The notes: a model not told the origin generated them from the sequence alone. Positions 32,179 through 41,424 are shown, numbered from the stretch's first letter. The stretch is DNA of 64,000 nucleotides from Streptomyces sp. TLI_235 (GCA_002300355.1 NSGV01000001.1:1612001-1676000); one strand, 5' to 3'. Made by a program: numbers and translations.

Positions 32179-33056
32179 CACGTCGCCCCCGGGTGGGCGC
32201 GGGCGACCACCTGCAGCTCGGCGAGCAGCGGGCCGAGGTCCTCGGTGTGCACGCCGTCCCGGCCGGCCCGCCCGCCGACGTACGCCAGCGGCGCGGCGTC
32301 CGGCACGGTCAGGGTCGCCTCCGCGATGTCGTCCGCGAGCAGCGCCAGCACCGGTTCGCGCAGGGCGGCCGGGTCGGTGCCGAGCCGCAGCTCGACGGGG
32401 TGCGGGGTGAAGAGTTCGTCGAGCAGCGGCCAGACGGCGTCCAGGCCGGCCTGCATCCGCCGGTGCGAGTACGGGGTGCCGTCGCCGAGGCGCAGCAGCC
32501 ACTCCTGGGCCCACTCGCGGTGGTAGCTGAGCTCCTTGACGCCGGCGGCGGCGACCGCGGCGAGCACCGGGTCTGCGTGCCGGGCGAGCCGCTCGTACAG
32601 GGCGTGCCGGGCGGTGGCGAAGACCAGCAGCCGGGCGACGGTGTGCGCGAAGTCGCCGTTGGGCACCTCGACCAGCCGGACGTTGCGGAACTCGTGGTCC
32701 TCGCGCCAGTAGGCATAGTCGTCCTCGGTGCGGCCGGAGCCGTCCGCCTGGCCGGCCCGGGTGAGCAGCCGGCGGGCCTGGCCGAGCAGGTCGAGGCCGA
32801 GGTTGGCGAGCGCGACCTCCTCCTCCAGCTCGGGCGCCCGGGTGCACCACTCGATGAGCCGCTGGGACAGCACCAGGGCGTCGTCGCCGAGCATCTGGCA
32901 GTACGCGGCGAGGTCGGCGCCGGCCACGCCGTCCGGCAGCGCGGTGTCGACGCCCAGCAGCGGGTCGGCGAAACCGGTGCCGTACGCCCAGCGGGCCTCG
33001 CCCTGCGGCTCGGGCTCGGCCTCGGTGAGCGTCAGGTAGACGTGGTCGTCGGTCAT
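32175..33056 (-). CDS. paaC: Phenylacetyl-CoA epoxidase subunit PaaC
   Basis: A 293-residue structural subunit of the epoxidase. YCQMLGDDALVLSQRLIEWCTRAPELEEEVALANLGLDLLGQAR and ELSYHREWAQEWLLRLGDGTPYSHRRMQ follow the ferritin-like PaaC fold. ATG 33056 (MTDDH) is taken; the frame extends 19 codons further without a ribosome site. Confidence 0.95.
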   Translation of the reverse strand: MTDDHVYLTLTEAEPEPQGEARWAYGTGFADPLLGVDTALPDGVAGADLAAYCQMLGDDALVLSQRLIEWCTRAPELEEEVALANLGLDLLGQARRLLTRAGQADGSGRTEDDYAYWREDHEFRNVRLVEVPNGDFAHTVARLLVFATARHALYERLARHADPVLAAVAAAGVKELSYHREWAQEWLLRLGDGTPYSHRRMQAGLDAVWPLLDELFTPHPVELRLGTDPAALREPVLALLADDIAEATLTVPDAAPLAYVGGRAGRDGVHTEDLGPLLAELQVVARAHPGATW

Positions 33057-33096
33057 GTCGGCATCCCCAGGGTCGGTGGTCCGCGGTCGGCGCGGG

Positions 33097-33390
33097 TCAG
33101 ATGTGCGGGACATCCTCGGGGATGTCGTAGAAGGTCGGGTGGCGGTAGACCTTGTCCCCGCTGGGCTCGAAGAACGGGTCCTGCTCGTCCGGGGTGGACG
33201 CGGTGATCGCCGAGGACGGCACCACCCAGAGGCTGACGCCCTCGTTGCGGCGGGTGTAGAGGTCGCGGGCGGCGAGCAGCGCCATCCGGTCGTCGGAGGC
33301 GTGCAGCGAGCCCACGTGGACGTGGTTCAGGCCGCGCCGCGGGCGGACGAACACCTCGTAGAGCGGCCAGCCGGCCCGGTTCGCGTTCAC
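33097..33390 (-). CDS. paaB: Phenylacetyl-CoA epoxidase subunit PaaB
   Basis: A 97-residue subunit: [55 protein letters not shown], diagnostic of PaaB, which stabilises the complex. GTG 33390 overlaps the paaA stop by 4 bases. Confidence 0.95.
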   Translation of the reverse strand: MNANRAGWPLYEVFVRPRRGLNHVHVGSLHASDDRMALLAARDLYTRRNEGVSLWVVPSSAITASTPDEQDPFFEPSGDKVYRHPTFYDIPEDVPHI

Positions 33391-34334
33391 TGTGCGCTCC
33401 GCTTCTTCTCCGCGTACGCCAGGGCCGCCTCGCGGACCCAGGCGCCGTCCTCGTGGGCGGCCCGGCGGCGCTCGACGCGCTGCGTGTTGCACGGGCCCTG
33501 CCCGGTGATCACCTTCTTGAGCTCCGACCAGTCGGGCTCGCCGAAGTCCCAGCTGCCGCGCTCCTCGTTCCAGCGCATGGCCGGGTCGGGGAGGGTGACG
33601 CCGAGGTGCTCGGCCTGCGGCACGGTCATGTCGACGAAGCGCTGGCGCAGCTCGTCGTTGGAGTGCCGCTTGATCCGCCAGGCCATCGACCGGGCGCTGT
33701 TCGGGGAGTCGTCGTCCGGCGGGCCGAACATCATCAGCGACGGCCACCACCAGCGGTCCACCGCGTCCTGCACCATGTGGCGCTGGGAGTCGGTGCCGCG
33801 CATCAGCGTCATCAGCAGCTCGTAGCCCTGCCGCTGGTGGAAGGACTCCTCCTTGCAGATCCGCACCATCGCCCGGGCGTAGGGCCCGTAGGAGCACCGG
33901 CAGAGCGGCACCTGGTTGCAGATCGCCGCGCCGTCCACCAGCCAGCCGATCACGCCGACGTCGGCGAAGGTCAGCGTCGGGTAGTTGAAGATCGAGGAGT
34001 ACTTCTGCCGGCCGCTGATCAGCTTCTCGGTCAGCTCGGACCGGTCCACGCCGAGGGTCTCGGCGGCCGCGTACAGGTACAGGCCGTGCCCGGCCTCGTC
34101 CTGGGCCTTGGCCAGCAGGATCGCCTTGCGGCGCAGCGAGGGGGCCCGGGTGAGCCAGTTGCCCTCGGGCTGCATGCCGATGATCTCCGAGTGCGCGTGC
34201 TGCGCGATCTGGCGCACCAGGGTCGCCCGGTAGGCGTCCGGCATCCAGTCGCGCGGCTCGATCCGCTGTTCTGCAGCCACCACCGCGTCGAAGCGTCCCT
34301 CCAGGGCCGCCTCGCTCAGCTCCGTCGCCGTCAC
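33387..34334 (-). CDS. paaA: Phenylacetyl-CoA epoxidase catalytic subunit PaaA
   Basis: A 315-residue diiron oxygenase subunit. The ligands lie in [13 protein letters not shown] (E-x2-H) and [14 protein letters not shown] (E-x2-H). The PaaABCE complex epoxidises the ring of phenylacetyl-CoA with O2 and NADPH. GTG 34334 has GGGAGG 8 bases upstream. First gene of the operon; a PaaR-like box lies 16 bases upstream. The isomerase, hydrolase and beta-oxidation genes of the pathway (paaG, Z, F, H, J) are not in this window. Confidence 0.96.
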   Translation of the reverse strand: MTATELSEAALEGRFDAVVAAEQRIEPRDWMPDAYRATLVRQIAQHAHSEIIGMQPEGNWLTRAPSLRRKAILLAKAQDEAGHGLYLYAAAETLGVDRSELTEKLISGRQKYSSIFNYPTLTFADVGVIGWLVDGAAICNQVPLCRCSYGPYARAMVRICKEESFHQRQGYELLMTLMRGTDSQRHMVQDAVDRWWWPSLMMFGPPDDDSPNSARSMAWRIKRHSNDELRQRFVDMTVPQAEHLGVTLPDPAMRWNEERGSWDFGEPDWSELKKVITGQGPCNTQRVERRRAAHEDGAWVREAALAYAEKKRSAQ

Positions 34335-34349
34335 TCCACCCACCTCCCG

Positions 34350-34371
34350 ACTGACCGTTCGGTCGGTCCCA
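34350..34371. promoter_or_regulatory. PaaR-like box of the paa operon
   Basis: ACTGACCGTTCGGTCGGT followed by CCCA fits the first 18 positions of the PaaR box (ACTNACCGNNCGNNCGGT...) as I recall it from Corynebacterium; the last three bases deviate. It lies 16 bases upstream of the paaA start, where a TetR repressor released by phenylacetyl-CoA would block transcription. No paaR gene is adjacent. The remaining spacer 34372-34572 shows no gene. Confidence 0.65.
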
Positions 34372-34572
34372 TTCTGTACGCCGGGGCCCGGCCTGACAAG
34401 GCACGTCCACCGAGACACCTGCGGCAGCAGGGAGACGAGCGACACACTCCCCCGCCGGGGCCGGTGGAGCGGGCCTCCCGGAGCGGACGGCAGTCCGCCC
34501 GGCCCCGGGGTCGGGGCCGGGCGGCAGCCGGGGGTGGGGGTCCGGACGGGGTGGCCGCCCGGACCGCCGGGG

Positions 34573-35913
34573 TCAGGCGCGGTCGCGGAGGCGGGGCAGC
34601 GGTACGGCGAGGAGCGCCGCCAGCAGGGCGATCCGGGGGGCGAACTGGTCGACCAGCACGTGCTCGTGGCGGGCGTGCGGGCCGCGGCCGACGGCGCCGA
34701 GGCCGTCGAGGGTGGGGAGGCCGCGGGCACCGGCGATGTTGGTGTCGCCGGCGCCGCCGGCCGGCGCGCCGTCGACCTGCTGGCCGAGTGCCGCGGCCAG
34801 CGAACGGACGTGCCGCAGCAGCGGGTTGGCGTCCCGCTCGGGCCAGGCCGGTCGGCTGGAGAGCACCTCGGTGCAGACCTCGGCGCCGGGCCGGTGCGCG
34901 GTGAGGTGGGCGAGCGTGTCGAGGGCGCGGCGCTGCGCCTCCGCGGTGGCGAAGCGCAGGCCGAGTTCGGCCTCCGCCCGGCCGGCGATCACGTTGGCGC
35001 GGGTGCCGCCGGTGATCCGGCCGGTGTTGAGTTCGGTGCCGGGCAGTCGGCCGAGGCCGCGGACGTCGACGAGCTGGTCGACCAGTTCGTCGACGGCGGA
35101 GACGCCCTCGGCGGCTTCGTTGCCGGCATGCGCCTCCCGTCCGGTGACGCTGAGCAGCACCCGGGTGGAGCCGCGTCTCGCGGTCTTGAGCCGGCCGTCG
35201 GGGTGCGGCGGTTCCAGGCCCAGGACGGCCGCGGCCCCGGGGAGTTGGCGTTCGACGATGCGCCGCCCGTCCGGGCTGCCGACCTCCTCGTCGGCGACCA
35301 CGACCAGCCGGACGGTGCGGTGCGGGCGCTGTCCGAGGTCGGCGAGGAGGGCGAAGGCGCCCTCCAGCAGGGCGAGTCCGGCCTTCATGTCGAGGACGCC
35401 GGGGCCGCTGAGCCGTCCGTCGCTCTCCTCGACCGGCCAGTCGGCGAGGGTTCCGGCCGGCCAGACGGTGTCGTGGTGGCCGACGACGAGCAGGTGCGGG
35501 AGGGCCTCCTCGCGGCCGGGCCACTCCAGGACCAGGTGGTCGCCGGCCGGGCCCCGCTCGCGGCGGACCCGGGCGCCGGTGGCGCCGAAGCCGGCCGAGA
35601 GCTCTTCGGCGAGGGCGTCGAGGCGGGGGGCGTCACCGCTGGGCGACTCCATGGCGGCGAGGGCGGCGCAGCGGCGGCGAACGGCGCCGGCGAGGGTGCG
35701 GGCCCGACTGGTGAGCGCCTGGGGCAGTCCCGGCAGGGCGGGCAGTCCGGGGGCGGTCGCGGGGGCGGTCGGGTCGGCGGCCCGGATCGGGGTGGGCGCC
35801 GCCGCGGTATTCGCGGGGTCGCCGTCGGCGGCACGGTCGGCCGCGGGCTGTCCGGCCGGGGCGCCGTCCGGTGCGGTTCCCGGCTCGGCCGGGAGGACGG
35901 TATGCGGGCTCAC
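34573..35913 (-). CDS. M20-family metallopeptidase (carboxypeptidase G2-like)
   Basis: A 446-residue protein. The catalytic domain starts near residue 75: [11 protein letters not shown] (first zinc His and catalytic Asp), [11 protein letters not shown] (bridging Asp), [13 protein letters not shown] (catalytic Glu pair), LGLEPP, a dimerisation domain with [16 protein letters not shown], and a late metal His in [11 protein letters not shown]. It hydrolyses an N-acyl amino acid or dipeptide bond. The N-terminal ~70 residues are Ala/Pro-rich. GTG 35913 has TGGAGG 7 bases upstream and is preferred over a much longer frame. Confidence 0.85.
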   Translation of the reverse strand: MSPHTVLPAEPGTAPDGAPAGQPAADRAADGDPANTAAAPTPIRAADPTAPATAPGLPALPGLPQALTSRARTLAGAVRRRCAALAAMESPSGDAPRLDALAEELSAGFGATGARVRRERGPAGDHLVLEWPGREEALPHLLVVGHHDTVWPAGTLADWPVEESDGRLSGPGVLDMKAGLALLEGAFALLADLGQRPHRTVRLVVVADEEVGSPDGRRIVERQLPGAAAVLGLEPPHPDGRLKTARRGSTRVLLSVTGREAHAGNEAAEGVSAVDELVDQLVDVRGLGRLPGTELNTGRITGGTRANVIAGRAEAELGLRFATAEAQRRALDTLAHLTAHRPGAEVCTEVLSSRPAWPERDANPLLRHVRSLAAALGQQVDGAPAGGAGDTNIAGARGLPTLDGLGAVGRGPHARHEHVLVDQFAPRIALLAALLAVPLPRLRDRA

Positions 35914-36044
35914 CTCGCACCTCCACAACCCGCGGCGGTCGGTGCTGCCGGCCGGGGTTGTGGCGGTCGTGGCGGGCGGGCGGCGGCCGGGACCGGTGTC
36001 CGGCTGGGCATTGGCCGATGGTGCAACCTCGGACTGGGTGACAC
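35910..36044 (-). CDS. Candidate 44-codon upstream ORF coupled to the M20 gene
   Basis: GTG 36044 has GGAGG 5 bases upstream and encodes 44 residues, basic and Pro-rich (start VSPSPRLHHRPMPSR, end GCGGAR). Its TGA overlaps the GTG of the M20 gene. A strong ribosome site plus GTGA overlap suggests translational coupling, but the composition is like non-coding GC-rich sequence. The rest of the 35914-36455 spacer holds the TetR palindrome and promoters and no other gene. Confidence 0.3.
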   Translation of the reverse strand: MSPSPRLHHRPMPSRTPVPAAARPPRPPQPRPAAPTAAGCGGAR

Positions 36045-36371
36045 GTCGTCCTCCTCGCTCGCTCCGACGGCCCCGGCGCCCGGGGCCCGTGGACGGCGTC
36101 CCCGGTGCGCGGTGCGGCCGGGCACCGGCGGCCGGGGAGGCCCAGGAAGTGAGCCTAGAAGACCCGTTCGGTTCTGTGCGAGGTGGCCCGGTGCTCCGCG
36201 GCCCGTGCGGCGACGGGTGCGCGCGTCCCGCTTCCCACGATGGACCTGCGGCGTCGCTTCGGCAGTCCGAACCGCCCACGGACGGCCGATCCACGCCCGA
36301 CGGGTGACGGCCGATCAGCCTTTGGTACCGGTCACCCTCACCCTCCCGTCGGGCAGCCTCCGACATCCATG

Positions 36372-36399
36372 GAATGACAGATATTGAAATCTGTCATTC
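36372..36399. promoter_or_regulatory. TetR operator, 11-base inverted repeat
   Basis: GAATGACAGAT and its exact complement ATCTGTCATTC flank a 6-base centre, in an AT-rich patch unlike the surroundings. It lies 57 bases upstream of the aldo/keto reductase start, and a TetR gene follows the reductase, so it is probably the repressor's own site. Confidence 0.75.
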
Positions 36400-36455
36400 G
36401 ACATGCCACAGTCGAAACGTCGGCACGGTCCGCCCACAGCTCCAGGGAGCCCGAG

Positions 36456-37472
36456 ATGTCCACCCACGCCACCACGCCCGCCCGCACCACCCTCGGCACC
36501 ACCGGCCCGGAGACCTCCGCCCTCGGCCTCGGCCTGATGGGCATGTCCGACCTCTACGGCCCGGCCGACGAGGCCGAGTCGATCGCGACCGTCCACGCCG
36601 CCCTGGACGCCGGCGTCACCCTCCTCGACACCGGCGACTTCTACGGCATGGGCCACAACGAGCTGCTGCTGCACGAGGCGCTGCGCGGCCGCGACCGCGC
36701 CTCGGTGCAGATCAGCGTCAAGTTCGGCGCCCAGCGCGGCCCGGACAACAGCTGGCTCGGCTACGACGCGAGCCCGGCCGGCACCAAGACCGCTCTCGCC
36801 TACTCGCTGCGCCGGCTGCGCACCGACCACATCGACGTCTACCGCCCGGCCCGACTCGACCCGAAGGTCCCGATCGAGGAGACCGTCGGCGCGATCGCCG
36901 AGATGGTGAAGGCCGGGTACGTCCGGCACATCGGCCTCTCCGAGGTCGGCGCGGAGACCCTGCGCCGGGCGGCCGCGGTGCACCCCATCAGCGACCTGCA
37001 GATCGAGTACTCGCTGCTCTCCCGCTCGCTCGAGACCGAGGTGCTCCCCACCGCCCGCGAACTCGGCATCGGCATCACCGCCTACGGGGTGCTCTCGCGC
37101 GGCCTGCTCAGCGGACACTGGACGGCCGGCCGGGAGATCGGCGCCACCGACTTCCGCGGATTCAGCCCGCGTTTCCAGGGCGAGAACCTGGACCGGAACC
37201 TGGCCCTGGTCGAGGCCCTGCGCACGGTCGCCGAGGCGAAGGGGGCGACCGTCGCCCAGACCGCGATCGCCTGGGTCGCCTCGCGGGGCTCGGACATCGT
37301 GCCGCTGGTCGGCGCCCGCCGCCGCGACCGGCTCGCCGAGGCACTCGGCTCGCTGGACGTGCACCTCACCGCCGCCGACCTGGCCGCCATCGAGGCCGCC
37401 GTGCCCGAGGGCTCGGCCGCGGGCGACCGGTACGCTGCCGCACAGATGGCGATGCTGGACAGCGAGCGCTGA
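36456..37472 (+). CDS. Aldo/keto reductase
   Basis: A 338-residue AKR with LGLGLMGMSDLYG, LLDTGDFYGMGHNELLLHEAL (catalytic Asp and Tyr), VQISVKFG (Lys), DHIDVYRPARLDP, GLSEV, QIEYSLLSR and IVPLVGARRRDRLAEALGSL. The usual His of the catalytic tetrad (YxHR) is replaced by Pro in VYRPARLD, as in some AKR13-type enzymes. ATG 36456 with AGGGAG 9 bases upstream. Forms an operon with the following TetR gene. Confidence 0.9.
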   Translation: MSTHATTPARTTLGTTGPETSALGLGLMGMSDLYGPADEAESIATVHAALDAGVTLLDTGDFYGMGHNELLLHEALRGRDRASVQISVKFGAQRGPDNSWLGYDASPAGTKTALAYSLRRLRTDHIDVYRPARLDPKVPIEETVGAIAEMVKAGYVRHIGLSEVGAETLRRAAAVHPISDLQIEYSLLSRSLETEVLPTARELGIGITAYGVLSRGLLSGHWTAGREIGATDFRGFSPRFQGENLDRNLALVEALRTVAEAKGATVAQTAIAWVASRGSDIVPLVGARRRDRLAEALGSLDVHLTAADLAAIEAAVPEGSAAGDRYAAAQMAMLDSER

Positions 37473-37513
37473 GCGGCCCGCCCGCCGGACCGACACCGAA
37501 GGACGACCTCCCC

Positions 37514-38101
37514 GTGGCCACGGACAACGCACTCACCGCCGAGCAGATCCTGAGCGCGGCGGAGGACGTCCTGCGGCGCTACGGTCCGGCGAAGGCGACG
37601 GTGGTCGACATCGCCCGCGCCCTCGGCGTCAGCCACGGCAGCGTCTACCGGCACTTCCCCAGCAAGGCCGCGCTCCGCGAGGCGGTCACCCAGCGCTGGC
37701 TCGACCGGGCCCACGACGAGCTCGCCGCGATCGCCGCCGAGCCCGGCCCGGCCGCCGAGCGGCTGCACCGCTGGCTGGCGACGCTGTTCGCCGCCAAGCG
37801 GCAGAAGGCCCTGGAGGATCCGGAGCTGTTCGCCACCTACATGACGCTGGTCGGCGAGGTCAGCGACACCGTCGAGGAACACGTCGGGACGCTGATCGGC
37901 CAGATCCGGGAGATCGTCGAGGACGGCGTCCGCCAGGGCGCCTTCCGCGACGCCCCGGCCGGACCGGTGGCCCGCTCGGTCTTCCTCGCCACCGCACACT
38001 TCCACGACCCGGCACACGCCGCCGAGTGGTCCCGCCCCACCGCCCAGGACGACTTCGAGGCCCTCTGGTTGCTCCTCCTGGAGGGCCTGCGCGGCCGCTG
38101 A
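37514..38101 (+). CDS. TetR-family repressor
   Basis: A 195-residue regulator with TAEQILSAAEDVLRRYGPAKATVVDIARALGVSHGSVYRHFPSKAALREAV, a standard TetR DNA-binding domain; the C-terminal domain resembles TetR_C_11-like sensors. GTG 37514. It follows the aldo/keto reductase by 41 bases, so both are likely controlled by the palindrome at 36372 and induced by a reactive carbonyl or similar reductase substrate. Confidence 0.9.
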   Translation: MATDNALTAEQILSAAEDVLRRYGPAKATVVDIARALGVSHGSVYRHFPSKAALREAVTQRWLDRAHDELAAIAAEPGPAAERLHRWLATLFAAKRQKALEDPELFATYMTLVGEVSDTVEEHVGTLIGQIREIVEDGVRQGAFRDAPAGPVARSVFLATAHFHDPAHAAEWSRPTAQDDFEALWLLLLEGLRGR

Positions 38102-38215
38102 CGCTCCGAGCGCAGGGAAATCGGCTCGCCCGGAGCCGGAGCAGGTGGGAAGAGTGCCCGACCCGCGGAGTTCGCCAGGTCGGGGTCCGGTCCCACAGGG
38201 AGGGATAATCGGGCC

Positions 38216-38566
38216 ATGGACCTCGTTTCGCCGATGGAGAGCCGACGGGCGCAGCTGGCAGCCCGGCTTCCGAGCGCGCTGGACGATCTCGCCGGGCCGG
38301 TCACCGGTGAGGTCGAATTGCCCTTGCACCTGGCTTGGTCGGGGCTGCGGCGGTTCGATCTGGGGCGGCCCCGACTGCGGATGGGTCTGTACCGGATCGT
38401 GCTGACGGAGGGCATGCAGGAGGACCTCGTCCAGTTCCTCAACGCCCGGGTGCTGGTCGAACTGTGGCCGGTGCTGCGCACCCTGGTGGGTCCAGCGGTT
38501 CGGCAGGTGTGGGAGTCCGCGTTCCGCGAGCTCGTGCTCGCCGCCGCGCGGTCCTCCGCCGCGTGA
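38216..38566 (+). CDS. Partner protein of the AbiEii-type gene (possible antitoxin)
   Basis: A 116-residue protein with no recognised domain: LAARLPSALDDLAGPVTGEVELPLHLAWSGLRRFDLGRPRLRMGLYRIVLTEGMQEDLVQFLNARVLVELWPVLRTLV. Its TGA overlaps the GTG of the nucleotidyltransferase gene, the arrangement of AbiEi/AbiEii-like antitoxin-toxin pairs, but it lacks the winged-helix pattern of AbiEi. Antitoxin role is inferred from position only. Confidence 0.6.
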   Translation: MDLVSPMESRRAQLAARLPSALDDLAGPVTGEVELPLHLAWSGLRRFDLGRPRLRMGLYRIVLTEGMQEDLVQFLNARVLVELWPVLRTLVGPAVRQVWESAFRELVLAAARSSAA

Positions 38567-39233
38567 GGCTCACTCCGCTGCACCGACGGCTCCTGGCTGA
38601 CGCCTTCGCGGTCGGCGCGCCGTATGCGCTGGTGCTCACAGGCGGTACGCGGTGCAGGCGCACGGACTGGCGGACCGACTCAGCCAGGATCTGGACGTGG
38701 CCACCGAACACCCGGCCGCCATGAGCGAGATCGCCGCCGCGCTCTCCGAGGGACTCGTGGCACGCGGCTGGCTGCTGCGCGCGGTCGAAGTGGTCCCGCT
38801 GTCCGCCCGACTGGTGGTCACGGACCCCTCGACCGGAGAGTCCTGCGAGGTCGACGTCCTCGAGGAAGTCCTGTGGCGACCTGCCGTCCAGCTCGAACCC
38901 GGCCCGGTCCTGGCGATCGAGGATGTCGTCGGAACCAAGGTCCGGGCACGTGCCGACCGCGGCTACGCCCGCGATCTCATCGACGTCCGCGCTGCAGCCC
39001 ACCGGTTCGAACGGGACGAGCTGGAGGCATTCGGCCGGCGACACGCACGCGACCATTTCGACCTCACCGAGCTGCGCTTCCGACTGTCCGGCGCCGACTG
39101 GATCGACGACGAGGAATTCCTGGCCTACGGCCTGGACGAGGACGACGTCGCGGAGCTGCGCGGATGGGCGCAGGAGTGGGCCGACGACCTGGAACGCCGC
39201 CTCTCGACCCTGGACGACGACGAGGGCGACTGA
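38563..39233 (+). pseudogene. AbiEii/AbiGii-type nucleotidyltransferase, one-base frameshift
   Basis: From GTG 38563 the frame reads VRLTPLHRRLLADAFAVGAPYALVLTGG and then leaves the family; the next frame continues exactly as expected, YAVQAHGLADRLSQDLDVATEHPAAMSEI... to the stop at 39233. One base is missing near 38645. Restored, it gives about 223 residues with the AbiEii core (LTGGyAv...RLSQDLDv...EVDVLEE). Members transfer nucleotides to tRNA or similar targets as the toxin of abortive-infection TA modules. A GTG at 38652 could start a truncated version without the TGG motif. Real mutation or sequencing error. Confidence 0.75.
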
Positions 39234-39358
39234 CCCAGCAGCATCCGCCCGGAGCCCGCGACCGTCAAGCAGTCGCCGCAGGACCGGCTTCGGTCTGTCG
39301 CGGTCCGGCTTCGCCGGGATGCCGACGGGCTGTCTGAGCCGGGGGTTAGCCTCCCGGC

Positions 39359-39877
39359 ATGGCTGATGACGACCGGGTGCTCCCCGCCGCCCTTGCCGAG
39401 GTGGCCGGGGTCGAGTTCGACTACGACGAGGGCGACGGGGTGGACTTCGAGCCCTTCGACGCCTTCCTGGATGCGGAGGAGACCACGGACTGGCTGCGGG
39501 CCTGGACGGGCAACCCCGAGGTGGACGGTGACGCCTTCCGGGTGTTCGGGCAGGACGGCACCGGAGGCTACGGCGCGATCTGGCTGGCACGCCCTGGCCG
39601 GCCGCTGGCCGAGCAGCCGGTGGTGTTCCTCGGTTCTGAGGGCGAGACCGGGGTGGTCGCCTGCGACCTGGCCTCGTTCCTGTGGCTGGTTGCGGACGGG
39701 TCCGGTCCGCTGGAGGCCGTCGAGTACCCGACGCGGGGCTCCCGCCCGAACGCGGAGTTGGCCGGGATCGCCGAACGCCGGGCGCCGGGCGGTCGGCGCT
39801 CTGCCGCCGAGGTGGCGGCGGAGGCCGCCGAGCGGTACCCCGATTTCGAGGACATGGTCTTCGAGCTCTGCCGCTGA
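39359..39877 (+). CDS. SMI1/KNR4-like protein
   Basis: A 172-residue acidic protein. FRVFGQDGTGGYGAIWLARPGRPLAEQPVVFLGSEGETGVVACDLASFLWLVADG matches the SMI1/KNR4 fold, used as immunity proteins in toxin systems and as general binding modules. ATG 39359; weak ribosome site. No polymorphic toxin gene is adjacent; the nearest toxin-like gene is the broken AbiEii-type one. Confidence 0.75.
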   Translation: MADDDRVLPAALAEVAGVEFDYDEGDGVDFEPFDAFLDAEETTDWLRAWTGNPEVDGDAFRVFGQDGTGGYGAIWLARPGRPLAEQPVVFLGSEGETGVVACDLASFLWLVADGSGPLEAVEYPTRGSRPNAELAGIAERRAPGGRRSAAEVAAEAAERYPDFEDMVFELCR

Positions 39878-39897
39878 GCGGGCCCTGACGGGCCGAA

Positions 39898-39930
39898 GCC
39901 GCCGACCGCTGTGGGGAAGCGGTCGGCGGC
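39898..39930. terminator. Bidirectional terminator
   Basis: GCCGCCGACCGCT and its exact 13-base complement around a 7-base loop, between the convergent SMI1-like and cellulase genes. Confidence 0.75.
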
Positions 39931-39954
39931 CGTTCGGCGTGGTGTGCTGCGGTG

Positions 39955-41424
39955 TCAGGAGACGGTGCAGGCAGCACCGTTCAGGGTGAAGGCGGTGGGC
40001 GCCGGGTTGGCGGAGCCGTACGTGGCCTGGAAGCCGAAGCCGGTGGAGGCGCCGGGGGCGAGGGCGCCGTTGTAGCCGAGGTCGGTGGCGGTGACCGAGG
40101 CGCCGGACTGGACGACCTTGGCGTTCCAGGCGCTGGTGGTCTTCTGGTCGCCGGGGAAGGTCCAGGTCAGCGTCCAGCCGTTGACCGCGGTGGTGCCGGT
40201 GTTCTTGACCGTCACGTCGGCGGTGAAGCCGCCCGTCCAGGAGTTGGTCTTGTAGACCACTCCGCAGGAGGCGCCACCGGTCGGCGGCTGCGACGTCGGG
40301 GGCTGCGACGTGGGCGGCTGCGAGGTCGGGGGCTGCGAGGTGGGCGGCTGGGAGGTCGGCGGGTTGCTCGGGTCGGGGGCGTTCTGCGCCAGCTGGTAGG
40401 CGATGTCGGGCACGAAGGTGCCGGCGGCGGCCGCGCAGCCGTCCGCCTCGCCCGGCGGCTTGACCCACAGGAAGGCGTCGATCGCGGCGTCACCGGTGGC
40501 CGCCGTCGGGTAGTTGCCGATCTTCCGGCCGGACGGGTCGCACCAGGCGCTGCCCGCGGGGCCGTTGCCGTTGCGGCTGGTGTCGATCACGGCGTGCAGG
40601 TTGGCCGGGTTGCCCAGGGCGGAGAGCACGGACCTGGCGTAGCCGACCTCGCCCGTGGTGGTGTTGAAGTTGGAGACGTTGGTGAAGAAGCCGTCCGCGT
40701 GGGCGAGGATGCCTGCGCTGCGCAGCCTGTTGGCCTGTTCGGAGGCGCTGTTCCAGGTGGAGTGGCCGCCGTCGAGGTAGACCTTGGCGTTGGGGGCGGC
40801 GGCGTGGATGGCGGCGCCGGCCCGGGAGAGCGAGGCGAAGCGGTCGGCCTGCTGCTGGGCGGAGAGGCAGGTGGTGAGGGCGATGGAGTCGGGTTCCAGG
40901 ACGACGACCGAGCGCCCGCTGCCCAGTCCTGCCGCGAATCTGGTGACCCAGGCGTCGTAGGAGGCGAGGTCGGGTGCGCCGCCGGCGGAGGCTCCGCCGC
41001 AGTCCCGGTTGGGGATCTCGTACACCACCAGCACCGGCACCTGGCCGGCCGCGCCGGCGGCCGAGGTGATCGCGCGGACGTCGGAGGTGACGGTGTCCGG
41101 CCTGTAGTTGGCGAACCAGATGCCCTGCGGCTGACTCGCGATCCGCTGGGAGATCACCGGTGTCCGGGAGTCGTTGGGGTTGGCGGCGACCCACTTGACG
41201 ACCTGCGAGGCCGGGTCCTTGTAGAACCGGGTGTCCGCGGGCAGGCTGCCCTGCACGGCGGCGCCGGCCCCGGTCTGGGTGCCGGCCAGCACCGAGACGG
41301 CCGCCGCGCCGGCGGCGAGCGCCAGGGCTGCGGTGCGACCGCGTCGGGCGGTGCGCCGGGGGCGGTCCTGGGTGGGGCGGCCGGGGGCCGGGGCGGCCCG
41401 TCGGACGCCGTCGGGGGTGCTCAC
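39955..41424 (-). CDS. Secreted GH6 cellulase with C-terminal CBM2
   Basis: A 489-residue enzyme. A signal peptide of about 55 residues (twin-arginine-like RRTARRGRTAALALAAGAAA) is followed by a GH6 domain of about 290 residues: QGIWFANYRPD, VYEIPNRDCGG (with the Asp pair region), VVLEPDSIALTT, VYLDGGHSTWN, FFTNVSNF, HAVIDTSRNGNG, WCDPSGRKIG and FLWVKPPGEADG. Then come a five-copy PPTSQ linker (about residues 370-400) and CBM2 (CGVVYKTNSWTGGFTADVTVKNTG...FTLNGAACTV). GH6 endoglucanases invert beta-1,4-glucan. Minus-strand gene with two CebR boxes upstream. Confidence 0.95.
   Translation of the reverse strand: MSTPDGVRRAAPAPGRPTQDRPRRTARRGRTAALALAAGAAAVSVLAGTQTGAGAAVQGSLPADTRFYKDPASQVVKWVAANPNDSRTPVISQRIASQPQGIWFANYRPDTVTSDVRAITSAAGAAGQVPVLVVYEIPNRDCGGASAGGAPDLASYDAWVTRFAAGLGSGRSVVVLEPDSIALTTCLSAQQQADRFASLSRAGAAIHAAAPNAKVYLDGGHSTWNSASEQANRLRSAGILAHADGFFTNVSNFNTTTGEVGYARSVLSALGNPANLHAVIDTSRNGNGPAGSAWCDPSGRKIGNYPTAATGDAAIDAFLWVKPPGEADGCAAAAGTFVPDIAYQLAQNAPDPSNPPTSQPPTSQPPTSQPPTSQPPTSQPPTGGASCGVVYKTNSWTGGFTADVTVKNTGTTAVNGWTLTWTFPGDQKTTSAWNAKVVQSGASVTATDLGYNGALAPGASTGFGFQATYGSANPAPTAFTLNGAACTVS
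40263..40368. repeat. Short tandem repeat encoding the PPTSQ linker
   Basis: A 15-base unit (CGACGTCGGGGGCTG and variants on the plus strand) is repeated about six times, encoding the Pro-Thr-Ser-Gln linker of the GH6 cellulase. Copy number of such linkers varies by slippage. Confidence 0.8.
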
